Positions 16,385-24,819 of a DNA stretch of 64,000 bases are shown here, piece by piece. The notes beneath the pieces are model-generated. The model had not been told where the DNA came from and ran no database searches. It worked only from the letters and a program-made list of their open reading frames with translations. Every line of letters starts with the position of its first letter. Position 1 is the first letter of the stretch. Made by a program: the position numbers and the translations under genes. Source of the stretch: UBA1366 sp047602575. Lineage in GTDB: Bacteria; Bacillota; Clostridia; Oscillospirales; Ruminococcaceae. The stretch is taken from NCBI GenBank assembly GCA_047602575.1, contig JASGGY010000007.1, positions 396,592-460,591 on the forward strand. The letters are read 5' to 3'.

Positions 16385-18028
16385 ATGACCACAAAAGTGC
16401 TTGCGTCGACCGATGAAAACATTGCGCTTGCCGCTTCGCTGCTGCGGGGCGGTGAAGTTGTTGCGATACCGACGGAAACCGTGTACGGGCTTGCGGCAAA
16501 TGCGCTTGATGAAGTTGCCGTCGCGAAAATTTTCGCGGCAAAGGGCAGACCGCAGGACAACCCGCTGATTGTTCATATCGCCGATCTGGAAATGTTAGCG
16601 CCGCTTGTGCGCGAAATTCCGGTACTCGCGCTCAAATGTGCGGAGAAATTCTGGGCGGGTGCGCTGACGATGGTTCTGCCGAAGTCGGCAATCATTCCGA
16701 CGGCGACAAGCGGCGGACTGGACACAGTGGGCATCCGTATGCCCGCGCATCCGGTTGCGCGCGCGGTCATCAAGGCGGCGGGTGTGCCTCTTGCCGCGCC
16801 GTCTGCGAATGTTTCCGGAAAACCCAGCCCGACACAAGCCGACCATGTTTATGCCGATTTGGCGGGGAAAATCCCGCTGATTCTGGAGGGCGGCGCGTCG
16901 GAAATCGGTGTGGAATCCACGGTAATTTCGTTTGAGGGCGACGCAATTCGCATTTTGCGTCCGGGGCAGATTTCGGCGGAGCAGCTGCGGGAGGTTTGCC
17001 CGAACGTGCTGGTTGACCGCGGGGTAACGGCGGAGGTTTCGCCGGAAGCGCCGGTAAAATCGCCGGGCATGAAATACCGACATTATTCGCCGCGCGCGGA
17101 TGTTATACTGGTAAAAGCAAGTCCGCGCGCGTTTGCGCGGTATGTGCAGACTCATCCGGCGGAGGGCTTGTGCGCGCTTGTCCACCGCGCCGGACAGGGC
17201 GGGGGAGCGCCGGAGCTTCTGTTCGGCGAAACACCGGAGGAGCAGGCGGCGGCGTTGTTCGGCGCGCTGCGGGAAATCGACGCGCGCGGGTACAGGCTTT
17301 GTTATGCGATGTGTCCGGAAACAAGCGGCGTGGGGCTGGCGGTTTATAACCGGCTGCTGCGGGCGGCAGCGTTTCGGGTTGTGAACGCACAGGAAAGAAA
17401 GCGTTCCGACCGCGCGGTGGTTGGCTTAACCGGACAGAGCGGCGCGGGGAAAACCGCAGTGAGCGCCGTTTTTGCAGAAGCGGGCTACGGCGTGATTGAT
17501 GCGGACAAAGCCGCGCGCGACGTGACCGCACCCGGCTCGGCTTGCTGCAAGGCGCTGGCGGAATTCTTTCCGGAAGCCTTTGATGCGGGCTTTGCGCTTG
17601 ACCGGCGCAGGCTCGGTGCGCTGGTGTTCGGCGACCGTGCGCGGCTCGATCTGCTCAACCAAACCATCTATCCCTTTATTCTGGCGCACATTGACGCGCT
17701 GTCTGACGCGCTGGTGAAGGCGGGGAAAACGCTGCTTCTGCTGGACGCGCCGACCCTTTTTGAGGCGGGTGCGGATGCGTCCTGTGACGTGATTGTGAGC
17801 GTGCTTGCCGATGAAAACACGCGCCTTACCCGCGTTGTCGCCCGTGACGGAATTTCGGAGGAGCAGGCGCGCAAGCGGTTCTCCTCGCAAAAAAGCGCAG
17901 AGTTTTTCCGCGCAAATTCTGATTATACCATCGAGAACAACGCCGGAGCGGACGCACTCCATACCGCCGCGTTGCTGCTCGCGAACAAAATAAAGGAGCA
18001 ATTTGATGCAATCCAACCTACGCCCTAA
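16385..18028 (+). CDS. Fusion: threonylcarbamoyl-AMP synthase (Sua5/YwlC) + dephospho-CoA kinase (CoaE)
   Basis: A single uninterrupted 547-residue frame. Residues 1 to about 335 are a full Sua5-type enzyme: IPTETVYGLAANA, KGRPQDNPLIVHI, LAAPSANVSGKPSPT, and the SPGMKYRHYSP linker followed by the Sua5 C-terminal domain. This enzyme makes threonylcarbamoyl-AMP for the t6A37 modification of tRNA. From about residue 345 a second P-loop, VGLTGQSGAGKT, starts a complete dephospho-CoA kinase (VIDADKAARDV, LLDAPTLFEAG, RVVARDGISEEQARKR), the last step of coenzyme A synthesis. I saw no internal stop, no ribosome site at the junction and no frameshift. Normally these are separate genes. Confidence 0.9.
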   Translation: MTTKVLASTDENIALAASLLRGGEVVAIPTETVYGLAANALDEVAVAKIFAAKGRPQDNPLIVHIADLEMLAPLVREIPVLALKCAEKFWAGALTMVLPKSAIIPTATSGGLDTVGIRMPAHPVARAVIKAAGVPLAAPSANVSGKPSPTQADHVYADLAGKIPLILEGGASEIGVESTVISFEGDAIRILRPGQISAEQLREVCPNVLVDRGVTAEVSPEAPVKSPGMKYRHYSPRADVILVKASPRAFARYVQTHPAEGLCALVHRAGQGGGAPELLFGETPEEQAAALFGALREIDARGYRLCYAMCPETSGVGLAVYNRLLRAAAFRVVNAQERKRSDRAVVGLTGQSGAGKTAVSAVFAEAGYGVIDADKAARDVTAPGSACCKALAEFFPEAFDAGFALDRRRLGALVFGDRARLDLLNQTIYPFILAHIDALSDALVKAGKTLLLLDAPTLFEAGADASCDVIVSVLADENTRLTRVVARDGISEEQARKRFSSQKSAEFFRANSDYTIENNAGADALHTAALLLANKIKEQFDAIQPTP

Positions 18029-18590
18029 AAGAAAGCGCAGCCTGTTGTTTAAGCTGGCGGTGCTCGGGCTTCTCATTCTCGCGGTGAGTTGGCTTGCGCC
18101 GAAAATCGCGAAGGAAACGATTTACCCCAAGGATTATGAAAATGATGTCAGCACCTACAGCGCGGAATATCACATTGATGAGAATTTCGTTTTTGCCGTC
18201 GTGAAAACCGAGAGCAATTTCAACGCCGACGCGCAGTCGGATGTCGGCGCGGTCGGGCTGATGCAGATTATGGAAATCGCATTCGTTTCCGTGCGCGACG
18301 ATCTGATGAAGGACGACCGCGGACTTACATACGCCGACATGAAAACGCCCGCCTACAACATCCAGTACGGTACGTTTTATCTGGCTTACCTCCACGATTA
18401 TTTTGGCAGCTATGAGCTTGCCGCGGCGGCGTATCACGCGGGCATCACGGCGGTCAACGGCTGGATTGCCGACGGCAAAATCGACCCTCACAATTTCAAA
18501 CTCGAGGACATTCCCGGTGAAACAACGCGGCACTATGTGAAAAAAGTCATGCGCGCTTATCACGCGTATTCCAATTTATACGATGAGTAA
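18006..18590 (+). CDS. Lytic murein transglycosylase (SLT family)
   Basis: A 194-residue membrane-anchored enzyme. One N-terminal hydrophobic helix (LLFKLAVLGLLILAVSWLAP) is followed by an SLT/goose-lysozyme-like domain. The catalytic glutamate is in VVKTESNFNADAQSDVGAVG, then GLMQIM and the AYNIQYGTFYLAYLHDYF, AAAAYHAG motifs. It cleaves peptidoglycan glycan strands with 1,6-anhydro product formation. The ATG at 18006 has AAAGGAG and overlaps the end of the upstream fusion gene by 23 bp, so the two are translationally coupled. Confidence 0.9.
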   Translation: MQSNLRPKRKRSLLFKLAVLGLLILAVSWLAPKIAKETIYPKDYENDVSTYSAEYHIDENFVFAVVKTESNFNADAQSDVGAVGLMQIMEIAFVSVRDDLMKDDRGLTYADMKTPAYNIQYGTFYLAYLHDYFGSYELAAAAYHAGITAVNGWIADGKIDPHNFKLEDIPGETTRHYVKKVMRAYHAYSNLYDE

Positions 18591-18609
18591 TCTGAAAGGA
18601 TGATTAGAA

Positions 18610-20028
18610 ATGGAAAAAGACACGAAAAAGAAAGAGCAGTCCGAGGCGGAGAAGCTGAAAGAGCAGCTGTTCTCGAATCCGAAGCACGCCGCGTTCCTGC
18701 TGTCGGAGGACAAGGTCAAGAAGGCGGACAAGTTCTGCGAGGGGTATAAGCAGTTTCTCGATAACGCCAAAACCGAGCGCGAGGCCGTTGCCGCTGCGAT
18801 TGTGCTTGCCGAGGAAAAGGGCTTCAAGGAATTCAAAAAGGGCAAGAAATACGAGCCGGGCGACAAGGTTTATGCCGTCAACCGTGGCAAGGCAATCATC
18901 CTGTGCGTGCTGGGCAGCGAGGGCTTAGAAAACGGCGTGCGGATTTCCGCCGCACACATCGACTCGCCGCGCATTGATTTAAAGCAGCATCCGCTCTATG
19001 AGGAGAGCAGCCTTGCGCTGTTTAAAACCCATTATTACGGCGGAATCAAAAAATACCAGTGGGCGGCGATTCCGCTCTCTCTGCACGGCGTGATTGTGAA
19101 AGCGGACGGCGAAAAGGTTGAGGTGAACATCGGCGAGGACGCAAAAGACCCCGTGTTCTGCGTGACCGACCTGCTGCCGCATCTGGCGGTGGAGCAGATG
19201 AAGCGCACGCTTGCCGAGGGCATCAAGGGCGAGGAGCTGAACATTCTCGTCGGCTCGCGCCCGTTTAAGGACGACAAGGTTTCCGAAGCGGTGAAGCTGA
19301 ACATTCTCTCCATCCTCAACGAAAAATACGGCATCACCGAGGACGATTTCGTTTCCGCCGAGCTGGAGGCCGTTCCCGCGTTTAAGGCGCAGGACGTGGG
19401 CTTTGACCGCAGCATGGTGGGCGCTTACGGGCAGGACGACAGGGTTTGTGCTTACACCGCACTTGCGGCGATTTTAAAATGCCAGAACCCGAAAAAGACC
19501 GCCGTCACTGTCCTCACTGACAAAGAAGAGGTCGGCAGCGACGGCAACACCGGACTCGACAGCGACTATCTGCGTTATTTCCTCGAGGATCTGTCGGATA
19601 TGCAGGGCGTTGCGGGCAGGGATGTGATCAGCGCGTCGGAGTGCCTTTCCGCGGACGTCAACGCCGCGTTTGACCCGACGTTCCCGGATGTGATCGAGCG
19701 GCGCAACGGGTCGTTCCTCAACTTCGGCGTGGTGATGACAAAGTTCACCGGCTCACGCGGGAAGTCCGGCACATCGGACGCTTCGGCGGAATTCGTCGGA
19801 CGCGTACGGAAGCTGTTTAACGACAACAAAATCGTCTGGCAGACCGGCGAGCTGGGCAAGGTCGATATGGGCGGCGGCGGAACGGTCGCCATGTATATCG
19901 CGAAAATGAACGTCGATGTCATTGACGTGGGCGTGCCGGTGCTTTCCATGCACGCACCGTTTGAAATCACGTCGAAGCTCGATGTGTATATGGCATTCAA
20001 GGCATTTGTGTGCTTCTTTGAGGATTAA
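18610..20028 (+). CDS. apeB: M18 family aminopeptidase
   Basis: A 472-residue cytosolic metallopeptidase of the aspartyl-aminopeptidase (M18) family. Zinc ligands and catalytic residues are visible: AAHIDSPRID (His), GQDDRVCAYTAL (bridging Asp), DKEEVGSDGNTG (catalytic Glu and ligand), and MHAPFEITSKLD (C-terminal His). The first 30 residues are highly charged, and a lid/dimer insert (IGEDAKDPVFCVTDLLPHLA) is present. GGATGATT precedes the ATG. It closes the prfA operon and is followed by a hairpin terminator. Confidence 0.92.
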   Translation: MEKDTKKKEQSEAEKLKEQLFSNPKHAAFLLSEDKVKKADKFCEGYKQFLDNAKTEREAVAAAIVLAEEKGFKEFKKGKKYEPGDKVYAVNRGKAIILCVLGSEGLENGVRISAAHIDSPRIDLKQHPLYEESSLALFKTHYYGGIKKYQWAAIPLSLHGVIVKADGEKVEVNIGEDAKDPVFCVTDLLPHLAVEQMKRTLAEGIKGEELNILVGSRPFKDDKVSEAVKLNILSILNEKYGITEDDFVSAELEAVPAFKAQDVGFDRSMVGAYGQDDRVCAYTALAAILKCQNPKKTAVTVLTDKEEVGSDGNTGLDSDYLRYFLEDLSDMQGVAGRDVISASECLSADVNAAFDPTFPDVIERRNGSFLNFGVVMTKFTGSRGKSGTSDASAEFVGRVRKLFNDNKIVWQTGELGKVDMGGGGTVAMYIAKMNVDVIDVGVPVLSMHAPFEITSKLDVYMAFKAFVCFFED

Positions 20029-20042
20029 ATTCAAGAATTTCT

Positions 20043-20076
20043 AGAACCGTCCGGAGGAAACTCCGGGCGGTTCTCG
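20043..20076 (+). terminator. Terminator after the aminopeptidase gene
   Basis: AGAACCGTCCGGAG pairs with CTCCGGGCGGTTCT (one G-U), followed by a mixed T-rich tail. A second, similar hairpin with a T8 tail lies at 20272-20301, on the other side of palindromic element B. Confidence 0.75.
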
Positions 20077-20082
20077 TTGTTT

Positions 20083-20261
20083 AATATAGAAGTACATATC
20101 CATTTCCGAGCGCCACAATGGAATCGCAAAACAATCACTATAGCACAAATTCGCAAAAAAAATCAAAGAATAAACCACACAACAATGGGTTTCCAAAGGG
20201 TACTTGTACCCTTTGGTGAGGGAGTCCAGAGGGGGCAACGCCCCCTTTGGTTAGGTTTATC
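20083..20261 (+). repeat. Palindromic intergenic element, copy B (full)
   Basis: About 179 bp. Its left tail (blocks GAGCGCCACAATGGAATCGC and GCACAAATT) matches the tails of copies D and E at identical spacing. It then has the AACAATGGGTTTCC block, the hairpin CCAAAGGGTACTTGTACCCTTTGG, the GGGGGCAACGCCCCC hairpin and the end block TTAGGTTTATC. It does not encode a protein I recognise. Confidence 0.85.
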
Positions 20262-20271
20262 AGCAGTCTGC

Positions 20272-20301
20272 CCGTCCGAGCAACTTCGGGCGGTTTTTTT
20301 T
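20272..20301 (+). terminator. Second terminator hairpin upstream of spoIIGA
   Basis: CCGTCCGAG pairs with CTTCGGGCGG (one bulge) followed by eight T. It resembles the hairpin at 20043-20076, so the repeat element may have split or duplicated a terminator. Confidence 0.6.
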
Positions 20302-20330
20302 GTCCGGAAAAAATTTTCTGCGCGATGGGA

Positions 20331-20364
20331 ATCGACACAAAATCCCAGCGGGGGCAATTATAAT
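20331..20364 (+). promoter_or_regulatory. Candidate Spo0A-controlled promoter of spoIIGA-sigE
   Basis: TATAAT at 20359-20364 with no good -35 at 17 bp. ATCGACA at 20331-20337, one mismatch from the 0A box TTCGACA, covers the -35 position. In Bacillus subtilis spoIIG, Spo0A-P activates by binding over the -35 region. The same logic is inferred here. Confidence 0.45.
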
Positions 20365-20403
20365 AAAGATAAGCCCCCCGAACGTTACATAAAGGTTGCC
20401 GCT

Positions 20404-21252
20404 ATGAATTATATCTACCTTGACGTGCTGATGATCACGAATTTTTGTCTGACTTATATGACCGTCAAAGCGACGCAGCTTGTCACGCACAGCCGGCTGA
20501 AGCTTGGCAGGGGCATTGCCGCATCGTGCGTGGGAGCGGCGGCATCGTTGCTGATTGTTTTTGAAAGCACCACCGCGCTGAGCGCAATTGTGATCTTTGC
20601 GGTGAAGCTTGCCGCCGTCGCGCTCACGGTGGGGATTGCGTTCCGGCTGAAAACCATGCGGGAGCGGCTGCGCTACTGCGTGGTGTATGTGGTGGTGGCC
20701 TGCGTGTTCGCGGCGGTGACGCTGGCGTTCTGGCGGCTGACGGGAAGCCGCATCGTCTATATCCGCAATTTTACGATTTATTTCAATATCTCGATTCTGA
20801 CGTTGATTGTTTCCACCATCGCCGCTTATGCGCTCATCGTGGTTTACGGCTTGATTACCGGTCGGAAGCTGACCGCCGAGAACAGCTTCCGCGCGAAGCT
20901 GACGGATGTGCTTTCCGGCAACGAAACGCTTCTTCCTGCCGTCGCGGACACCGGCAACGCCCTGTGCGATGTGTTTTCCGGAAAGCCCGTCGTGATCTGC
21001 ACATCGGACACGGTGTTTGCGCACTATCACGATCTGTCGGCGCTGCGGGGCTTCCGGCTCATTCCGTGTGCAACGGTTGGCGGAACGGGGCTGATTGCCG
21101 TCACCACCCAGCTGACGGCGGAAATCACCGACAAGCACGGCAAAACCAAAACCCCTGACGCGATCGTCGGCATTGTGCCGTCTGGCGGGGGGGGAGTCAA
21201 AGCTGATTTTTCACCCGCGAATTTTGATATAGCCAAAGGAGAACCGCCATGA
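20404..21252 (+). CDS. spoIIGA: Sporulation sigma-E processing peptidase SpoIIGA
   Basis: A 282-residue membrane aspartic protease that cleaves pro-sigma-E in the mother cell during endospore formation. Five hydrophobic segments fill the N-terminal half (MNYIYLDVLMITNFCLTYMT onward). The cytosolic half carries the catalytic VADTGNAL motif with D182 and the FRLIPCATVGGTG block. The start at 20404 is the natural MNYIYLD beginning; the longer open frame upstream runs through repeat element B and is rejected. Its stop overlaps the sigE start by 4 bp (ATGA). The identity rests on motif, topology and the adjacent sigE. Confidence 0.93.
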   Translation: MNYIYLDVLMITNFCLTYMTVKATQLVTHSRLKLGRGIAASCVGAAASLLIVFESTTALSAIVIFAVKLAAVALTVGIAFRLKTMRERLRYCVVYVVVACVFAAVTLAFWRLTGSRIVYIRNFTIYFNISILTLIVSTIAAYALIVVYGLITGRKLTAENSFRAKLTDVLSGNETLLPAVADTGNALCDVFSGKPVVICTSDTVFAHYHDLSALRGFRLIPCATVGGTGLIAVTTQLTAEITDKHGKTKTPDAIVGIVPSGGGGVKADFSPANFDIAKGEPP

Positions 21253-21977
21253 AAAGCCGTCTGTTTAAAACCGTCCTGACCGTTCTGCGCAAGGTGCGCA
21301 GCTTCTTTCTGGAGGAGGACACCCCCGCCCGCGCGGATTATATCAACGGCTCGGAAACGCTTCCCCCGCCGCTGACGCGTGAGGAGGAGGAGCAGGCGTT
21401 TGCGCTGCTTTCGACGGACGAGGACAGAGCGCGCGACATTCTGATTGTTCACAACCTGCGGCTGGTGGTGTATATCGCGAAGAAATTCGAGTCAACGGGC
21501 ATCGGCATCGAGGATCTGATTTCCATCGGCACAATCGGATTAATCAAGTCCGTTCGCACGTTCTGTCCGGAAAAAAACATCAAGCTTGCCACCTACGCAT
21601 CGCGCTGCATCGAAAACGAAATTCTGATGCACCTGCGCAAAACCGCGCCTTACCGCAACGAAATTTCCATCGACGAGCCGCTGAACATCGACTGGGACGG
21701 CAACGAGCTGCTGCTTTCCGACATTCTGGGAACGGAGGACGACACCGTCAACCGCCGCATCGAGAACGAGGTCGAAAAAAACCTGCTCCTGCGCGAGATC
21801 GAAAACCTTGACCCGCGCGAGCGCCGCATTATGGAAATGCGCTTCGGCTTAGCCGGCAAAAAAGAGATGACGCAAAAGCAGGTTGCCGACGTGGTGGGCA
21901 TCTCGCAGTCGTATATTTCACGGTTGGAAAAGCGGATATTAAAATCCATCCGGTGTAATTTGGAGCGGATTTGCTGA
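21249..21977 (+). CDS. sigE: RNA polymerase sporulation sigma factor SigE
   Basis: A 242-residue sigma-70 family factor for the early mother-cell programme. The first ~28 residues form the pro-sequence removed by SpoIIGA, then region 2 (LIVHNLRLVVYIAKKFESTG, IEDLISIGTIGLIKSVRTF) and region 4 (LGISQ-type helix: VADVVGISQSYISRLEKRI). Translation is coupled to spoIIGA through ATGA. In Bacillus and Clostridium sigG normally follows directly; here the next gene is an unrelated lipoprotein and sigG sits about 23 kb away. Confidence 0.96.
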   Translation: MKSRLFKTVLTVLRKVRSFFLEEDTPARADYINGSETLPPPLTREEEEQAFALLSTDEDRARDILIVHNLRLVVYIAKKFESTGIGIEDLISIGTIGLIKSVRTFCPEKNIKLATYASRCIENEILMHLRKTAPYRNEISIDEPLNIDWDGNELLLSDILGTEDDTVNRRIENEVEKNLLLREIENLDPRERRIMEMRFGLAGKKEMTQKQVADVVGISQSYISRLEKRILKSIRCNLERIC

Positions 21978-22036
21978 ACATAGAAAAATGGGCGATCATA
22001 ACAAATAAATACCAAAAATATTGTATAATCACTGCA

Positions 22037-22065
22037 TTGTATTTTTGTAATTATAATGTTATAAT
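22037..22065 (+). promoter_or_regulatory. Sigma-A promoter of the Thr-rich lipoprotein gene
   Basis: TTGTAT at 22037-22042, 17-bp AT-rich spacer, TATAAT at 22060-22065. The gene starts 73 bp downstream. Confidence 0.55.
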
Positions 22066-22137
22066 TAAAAAAAGATGTGTTTACAATGAATGCAGTAAAA
22101 AACAATTTCTTGAATGTTAATATTTTTGGAGGTACAT

Positions 22138-22752
22138 ATGATAAAAAAAGCCCGTTGTATTTTTATATTGACCATATTGGCGAGTGCTGTTCTGTCGTCA
22201 TGCAATGCTTCTTCAACGGAAACGGACAGCAAGACGACTGCGCACACAACGACCCCAACTGCAACAACCACCGCTGTAACAACTGTGCCACCTGCAACAA
22301 CCACTGCCAGCCAGATTACTACAGTTGATATAAATGCTACAGCGGAACTGAAAACGGCGGACATCGCTGAAATCCGGATTTACTCCGGTAAGACCATTCA
22401 AACGTATCTGGCGGATTCTGCGGAGGCTGCAAGGATTATCGCTGCTGTGAACGATGTTCTTAAAACCAACGGGGTGGATGTTGATGGTGAGGTCGGCCCT
22501 GTAAATCCGAAAAAAACATTTGATTCGTCGGATGTATGGATTGCCGTTGATTTTCAAAAGCCGCTCACAATGACCTTTGGAAGTGATATCAGAGAGAGCG
22601 TCACCGCTGTGCTATGCAATGTTTCCGATGATGCAGTGATTATTTATCTTTCTCAGGATCAGGATTTAAGCAGCAGTATTTTTTACGGCATGGGGTATGT
22701 TTACGATGTCAAGCTCAATCCAGATGCCATAAAATCCGTTAAAGCAAAATGA
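22138..22752 (+). CDS. Hypothetical secreted lipoprotein with Thr-rich linker
   Basis: A 204-residue protein, not assigned to a family. The signal peptide ends in the lipobox LSSC, followed by a Thr/Ala-rich linker of about 45 residues and a compact domain (IAEIRIYSGKTIQTYLADSA ... DVWIAVDFQKPLTMTFG). GGAGGT sits at ideal spacing before the ATG at 22138. It has no obvious tie to sigE upstream. Base composition is lower in GC than the neighbours. A clear terminator follows. Confidence 0.75.
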   Translation: MIKKARCIFILTILASAVLSSCNASSTETDSKTTAHTTTPTATTTAVTTVPPATTTASQITTVDINATAELKTADIAEIRIYSGKTIQTYLADSAEAARIIAAVNDVLKTNGVDVDGEVGPVNPKKTFDSSDVWIAVDFQKPLTMTFGSDIRESVTAVLCNVSDDAVIIYLSQDQDLSSSIFYGMGYVYDVKLNPDAIKSVKAK

Positions 22753-22757
22753 AACAA

Positions 22758-22793
22758 ATCCGCTCTCCCAAACCGGAGAGCGGATTTTCTTTT
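22758..22793 (+). terminator. Terminator after the lipoprotein gene
   Basis: ATCCGCTCTCC pairs perfectly with GGAGAGCGGAT around a 6-nt loop, followed by TTTCTTTT. Confidence 0.9.
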
Positions 22794-22875
22794 ACAAAAC
22801 GCCGCAGCGCGCCGCTGATCATCGGCACAGCATAAATCGAAAACCGGGCAGCTTTCTTGTTACTGCGACAACATC

Positions 22876-22904
22876 TTGACAAGTACACCATTTCCGTTTA
22901 TAAT
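22876..22904 (+). promoter_or_regulatory. Sigma-A promoter of ilvB
   Basis: A perfect TTGACA (22876-22881) and TATAAT (22899-22904) with a 17-bp spacer. Confidence 0.85.
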
Positions 22905-22910
22905 AAAAGG

Positions 22911-22981
22911 AAAGCATTCTTCCGGCGGGCAGCCGCGGGGATATGCTTTTTATGGAAAATCAGAAAACCGCCGGACGGCGG
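22911..22981 (+). promoter_or_regulatory. Possible attenuator in the ilvB leader
   Basis: AAAGCAT (22911-22917) pairs with ATGCTTT (22943-22949), directly followed by T residues, giving a terminator-like stem with an inner CGGC/GCCG helix. Its 5' half also holds CCGGCGG (22922-22928), which can pair instead with CCGCCGG (22968-22974). The two pairings exclude each other, as in an attenuator. No branched-chain-rich leader peptide or T-box sequence was found, so the trigger is unknown. Confidence 0.4.
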
Positions 22982-22999
22982 GGGAATGGGGAATGAGAA

Positions 23000-24694
23000 A
23001 TGGACAAACAGCTTTTACCGGGGTCGGATATTATCATAGAGTGCCTGCTTGAGCATGGTGTTGACACGGTGTTCGGGTATCCGGGCGGCGCGGTGCTGAA
23101 TATTTACGACGCGCTTTATCGCTATGCGGACAAAATCCGCCATGTCATCACCGCACACGAACAGGGTGCTTGCCACGCGGCGGACGGCTATTCCCGCACC
23201 AGCGGCAAGACAGGCGTTGTCATCGCCACCAGCGGCCCGGGCGCGACAAACCTTGTCACCGGCATCGCGACGGCATACATGGATTCCATCCCGCTGGTTG
23301 CCATCACCGGAAACGTCGCCACCGCACTGCTGGGGCTTGACAGCTTTCAGGAGGTTGACATTTGCGGCATCACCATGCCGGTGACCAAGCACAATTACAT
23401 CGTCAAGGACGTTGCCAACCTTGCTGCCACCATCCGCGAGGCGTTTCGCATCGCCAACGAGGGCAGAAAAGGTCCGGTGCTGATTGACGTGCCCAAGGAC
23501 ATCACCATCAAAAAAGCCGCATACGAGCGCTTAGCGCCAATTCCGGTGACATTCCATAACCCGCAGGACATCAACGCGCAGATTGACGCGGCGGCGGAGC
23601 TGATCAAGCAGGCGAAGCGTCCGTTTATCTATGCCGGCGGCGGTGTGGTTTCGAGCGACGCGACGGCGGCGTTTGCGGAGCTTGTCGAAAAAATCGACGC
23701 GCCGGTTGCGCTTTCCCTCATGGGGCAGTGCGCGCTTGACAATACCAACCCGCGTTTTACCGGAATGCTGGGTATGCACGGCACAAAGACCTCATCGCTG
23801 GTTTCGACCGAATGCGACTTGATGATCGTGTTGGGCTCGAGATTTTCCGACCGTGTTTCGTGCAAGAAATCCACGTTCGCGTGTCAGACGAAAATTCTGC
23901 ACATTGACATCGACCCTGCCGAAATCAACAAGAACGTCACCGCGCATCATCAGGTTGTCGGCAATCTGCCCTACATCATCGCGCGGCTCAACGACATTCT
24001 CCCGCAGCTTTCGCATCCCGCGTGGATGGCGCAGGTTGCCGCGTGGAAGGCAGAATTTCCCCTGCATCAGGTTCCCGTTTCGTCACAGGATGAGGTGCTT
24101 CCGCAGGATGTACTCGAAACGCTCGACCGCCTGACGGACGGCAACGCGATTCTCACCACCGAAGTCGGTCAACACCAGATGTGGGCGGCGCAGTATTACA
24201 ATTTCCGCAAGCCGCGCTCGTTCTCCTCAAGCGGCGGGCTTGGAACCATGGGCTACGGCTTGGGTGCGTCGATGGGTGCAAAGCTTGCCAACCCCGATCG
24301 CGTTGTGGTCAACTGCGCCGGCGACGGAAGCTTCTTCATGAACTGCAACGAGCTTTCTTCTCTGGCAAAGCACAACATTCCGGTCATCGAGCTGATGTTT
24401 GACAACAACGTTCTTGGCATGGTGCGCCAGTGGCAGCGGATGTTCTACGACAAGCATTTCTCCCAGACGGATTTAAACCGCGGCACGGACTACATGAAGC
24501 TCGCCGAGGCGTTCGGTATCGCGGGCTTTGTCATCGAGAAGAAGTCCGATATCGAGCCGGTACTTGCGCAAGCAATCGCGCTCGGCCGCCCCTGCCTCAT
24601 CGACTGCCGCATCAACAAGGACATCAACGTTCTCCCCATGGTCCCCGCCGACGGCGACGTCTCCGACCCGATCATGGAAATTGAAATCGAATAA
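23000..24694 (+). CDS. ilvB: Acetolactate synthase large subunit
   Basis: A 564-residue thiamin diphosphate enzyme making acetolactate from two pyruvates (valine/leucine) or 2-aceto-2-hydroxybutyrate (isoleucine). The catalytic Glu is in ITAHEQGACHAADGYSRTSG. The TPP/Mg site is CAGDGSFFMN...FDNNVLGMVRQW. FAD-region blocks PLVAITGNV and SFQEVDICG are present, which separates it from catabolic AlsS. No ilvN regulatory subunit gene is adjacent; a palindromic repeat and an opposed HD gene follow, so the partner would be elsewhere. GGGGAATGAG precedes the ATG. Confidence 0.93.
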   Translation: MDKQLLPGSDIIIECLLEHGVDTVFGYPGGAVLNIYDALYRYADKIRHVITAHEQGACHAADGYSRTSGKTGVVIATSGPGATNLVTGIATAYMDSIPLVAITGNVATALLGLDSFQEVDICGITMPVTKHNYIVKDVANLAATIREAFRIANEGRKGPVLIDVPKDITIKKAAYERLAPIPVTFHNPQDINAQIDAAAELIKQAKRPFIYAGGGVVSSDATAAFAELVEKIDAPVALSLMGQCALDNTNPRFTGMLGMHGTKTSSLVSTECDLMIVLGSRFSDRVSCKKSTFACQTKILHIDIDPAEINKNVTAHHQVVGNLPYIIARLNDILPQLSHPAWMAQVAAWKAEFPLHQVPVSSQDEVLPQDVLETLDRLTDGNAILTTEVGQHQMWAAQYYNFRKPRSFSSSGGLGTMGYGLGASMGAKLANPDRVVVNCAGDGSFFMNCNELSSLAKHNIPVIELMFDNNVLGMVRQWQRMFYDKHFSQTDLNRGTDYMKLAEAFGIAGFVIEKKSDIEPVLAQAIALGRPCLIDCRINKDINVLPMVPADGDVSDPIMEIEIE

Positions 24695-24715
24695 TACTGA
24701 CTGCGGAATTGATTG

Positions 24716-24805
24716 GAGGGTGTTGCCCTCCAAACCACCCAGTCAGGGGGCGTTGCCCCCCGACACCCTCCACCAAAGGGTACTTGTACCCTTGGTGGGT
24801 TTATC
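24716..24805. repeat. Palindromic intergenic element, copy C (rearranged)
   Basis: Three hairpins in a row: GGAGGGTGTTGCCCTCC, GGGGGCGTTGCCCCCC and CCAAAGGGTACTTGTACCCTTGG, ending GGTGGGTTTATC. The left part reads like copies D/E (minus orientation) but the right end block matches copy B. The ~100-bp tail is missing. It lies between convergent ilvB and the HD gene and may act as their terminator. Confidence 0.75.
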
Positions 24806-24819
24806 TATTGTCTGAAACG

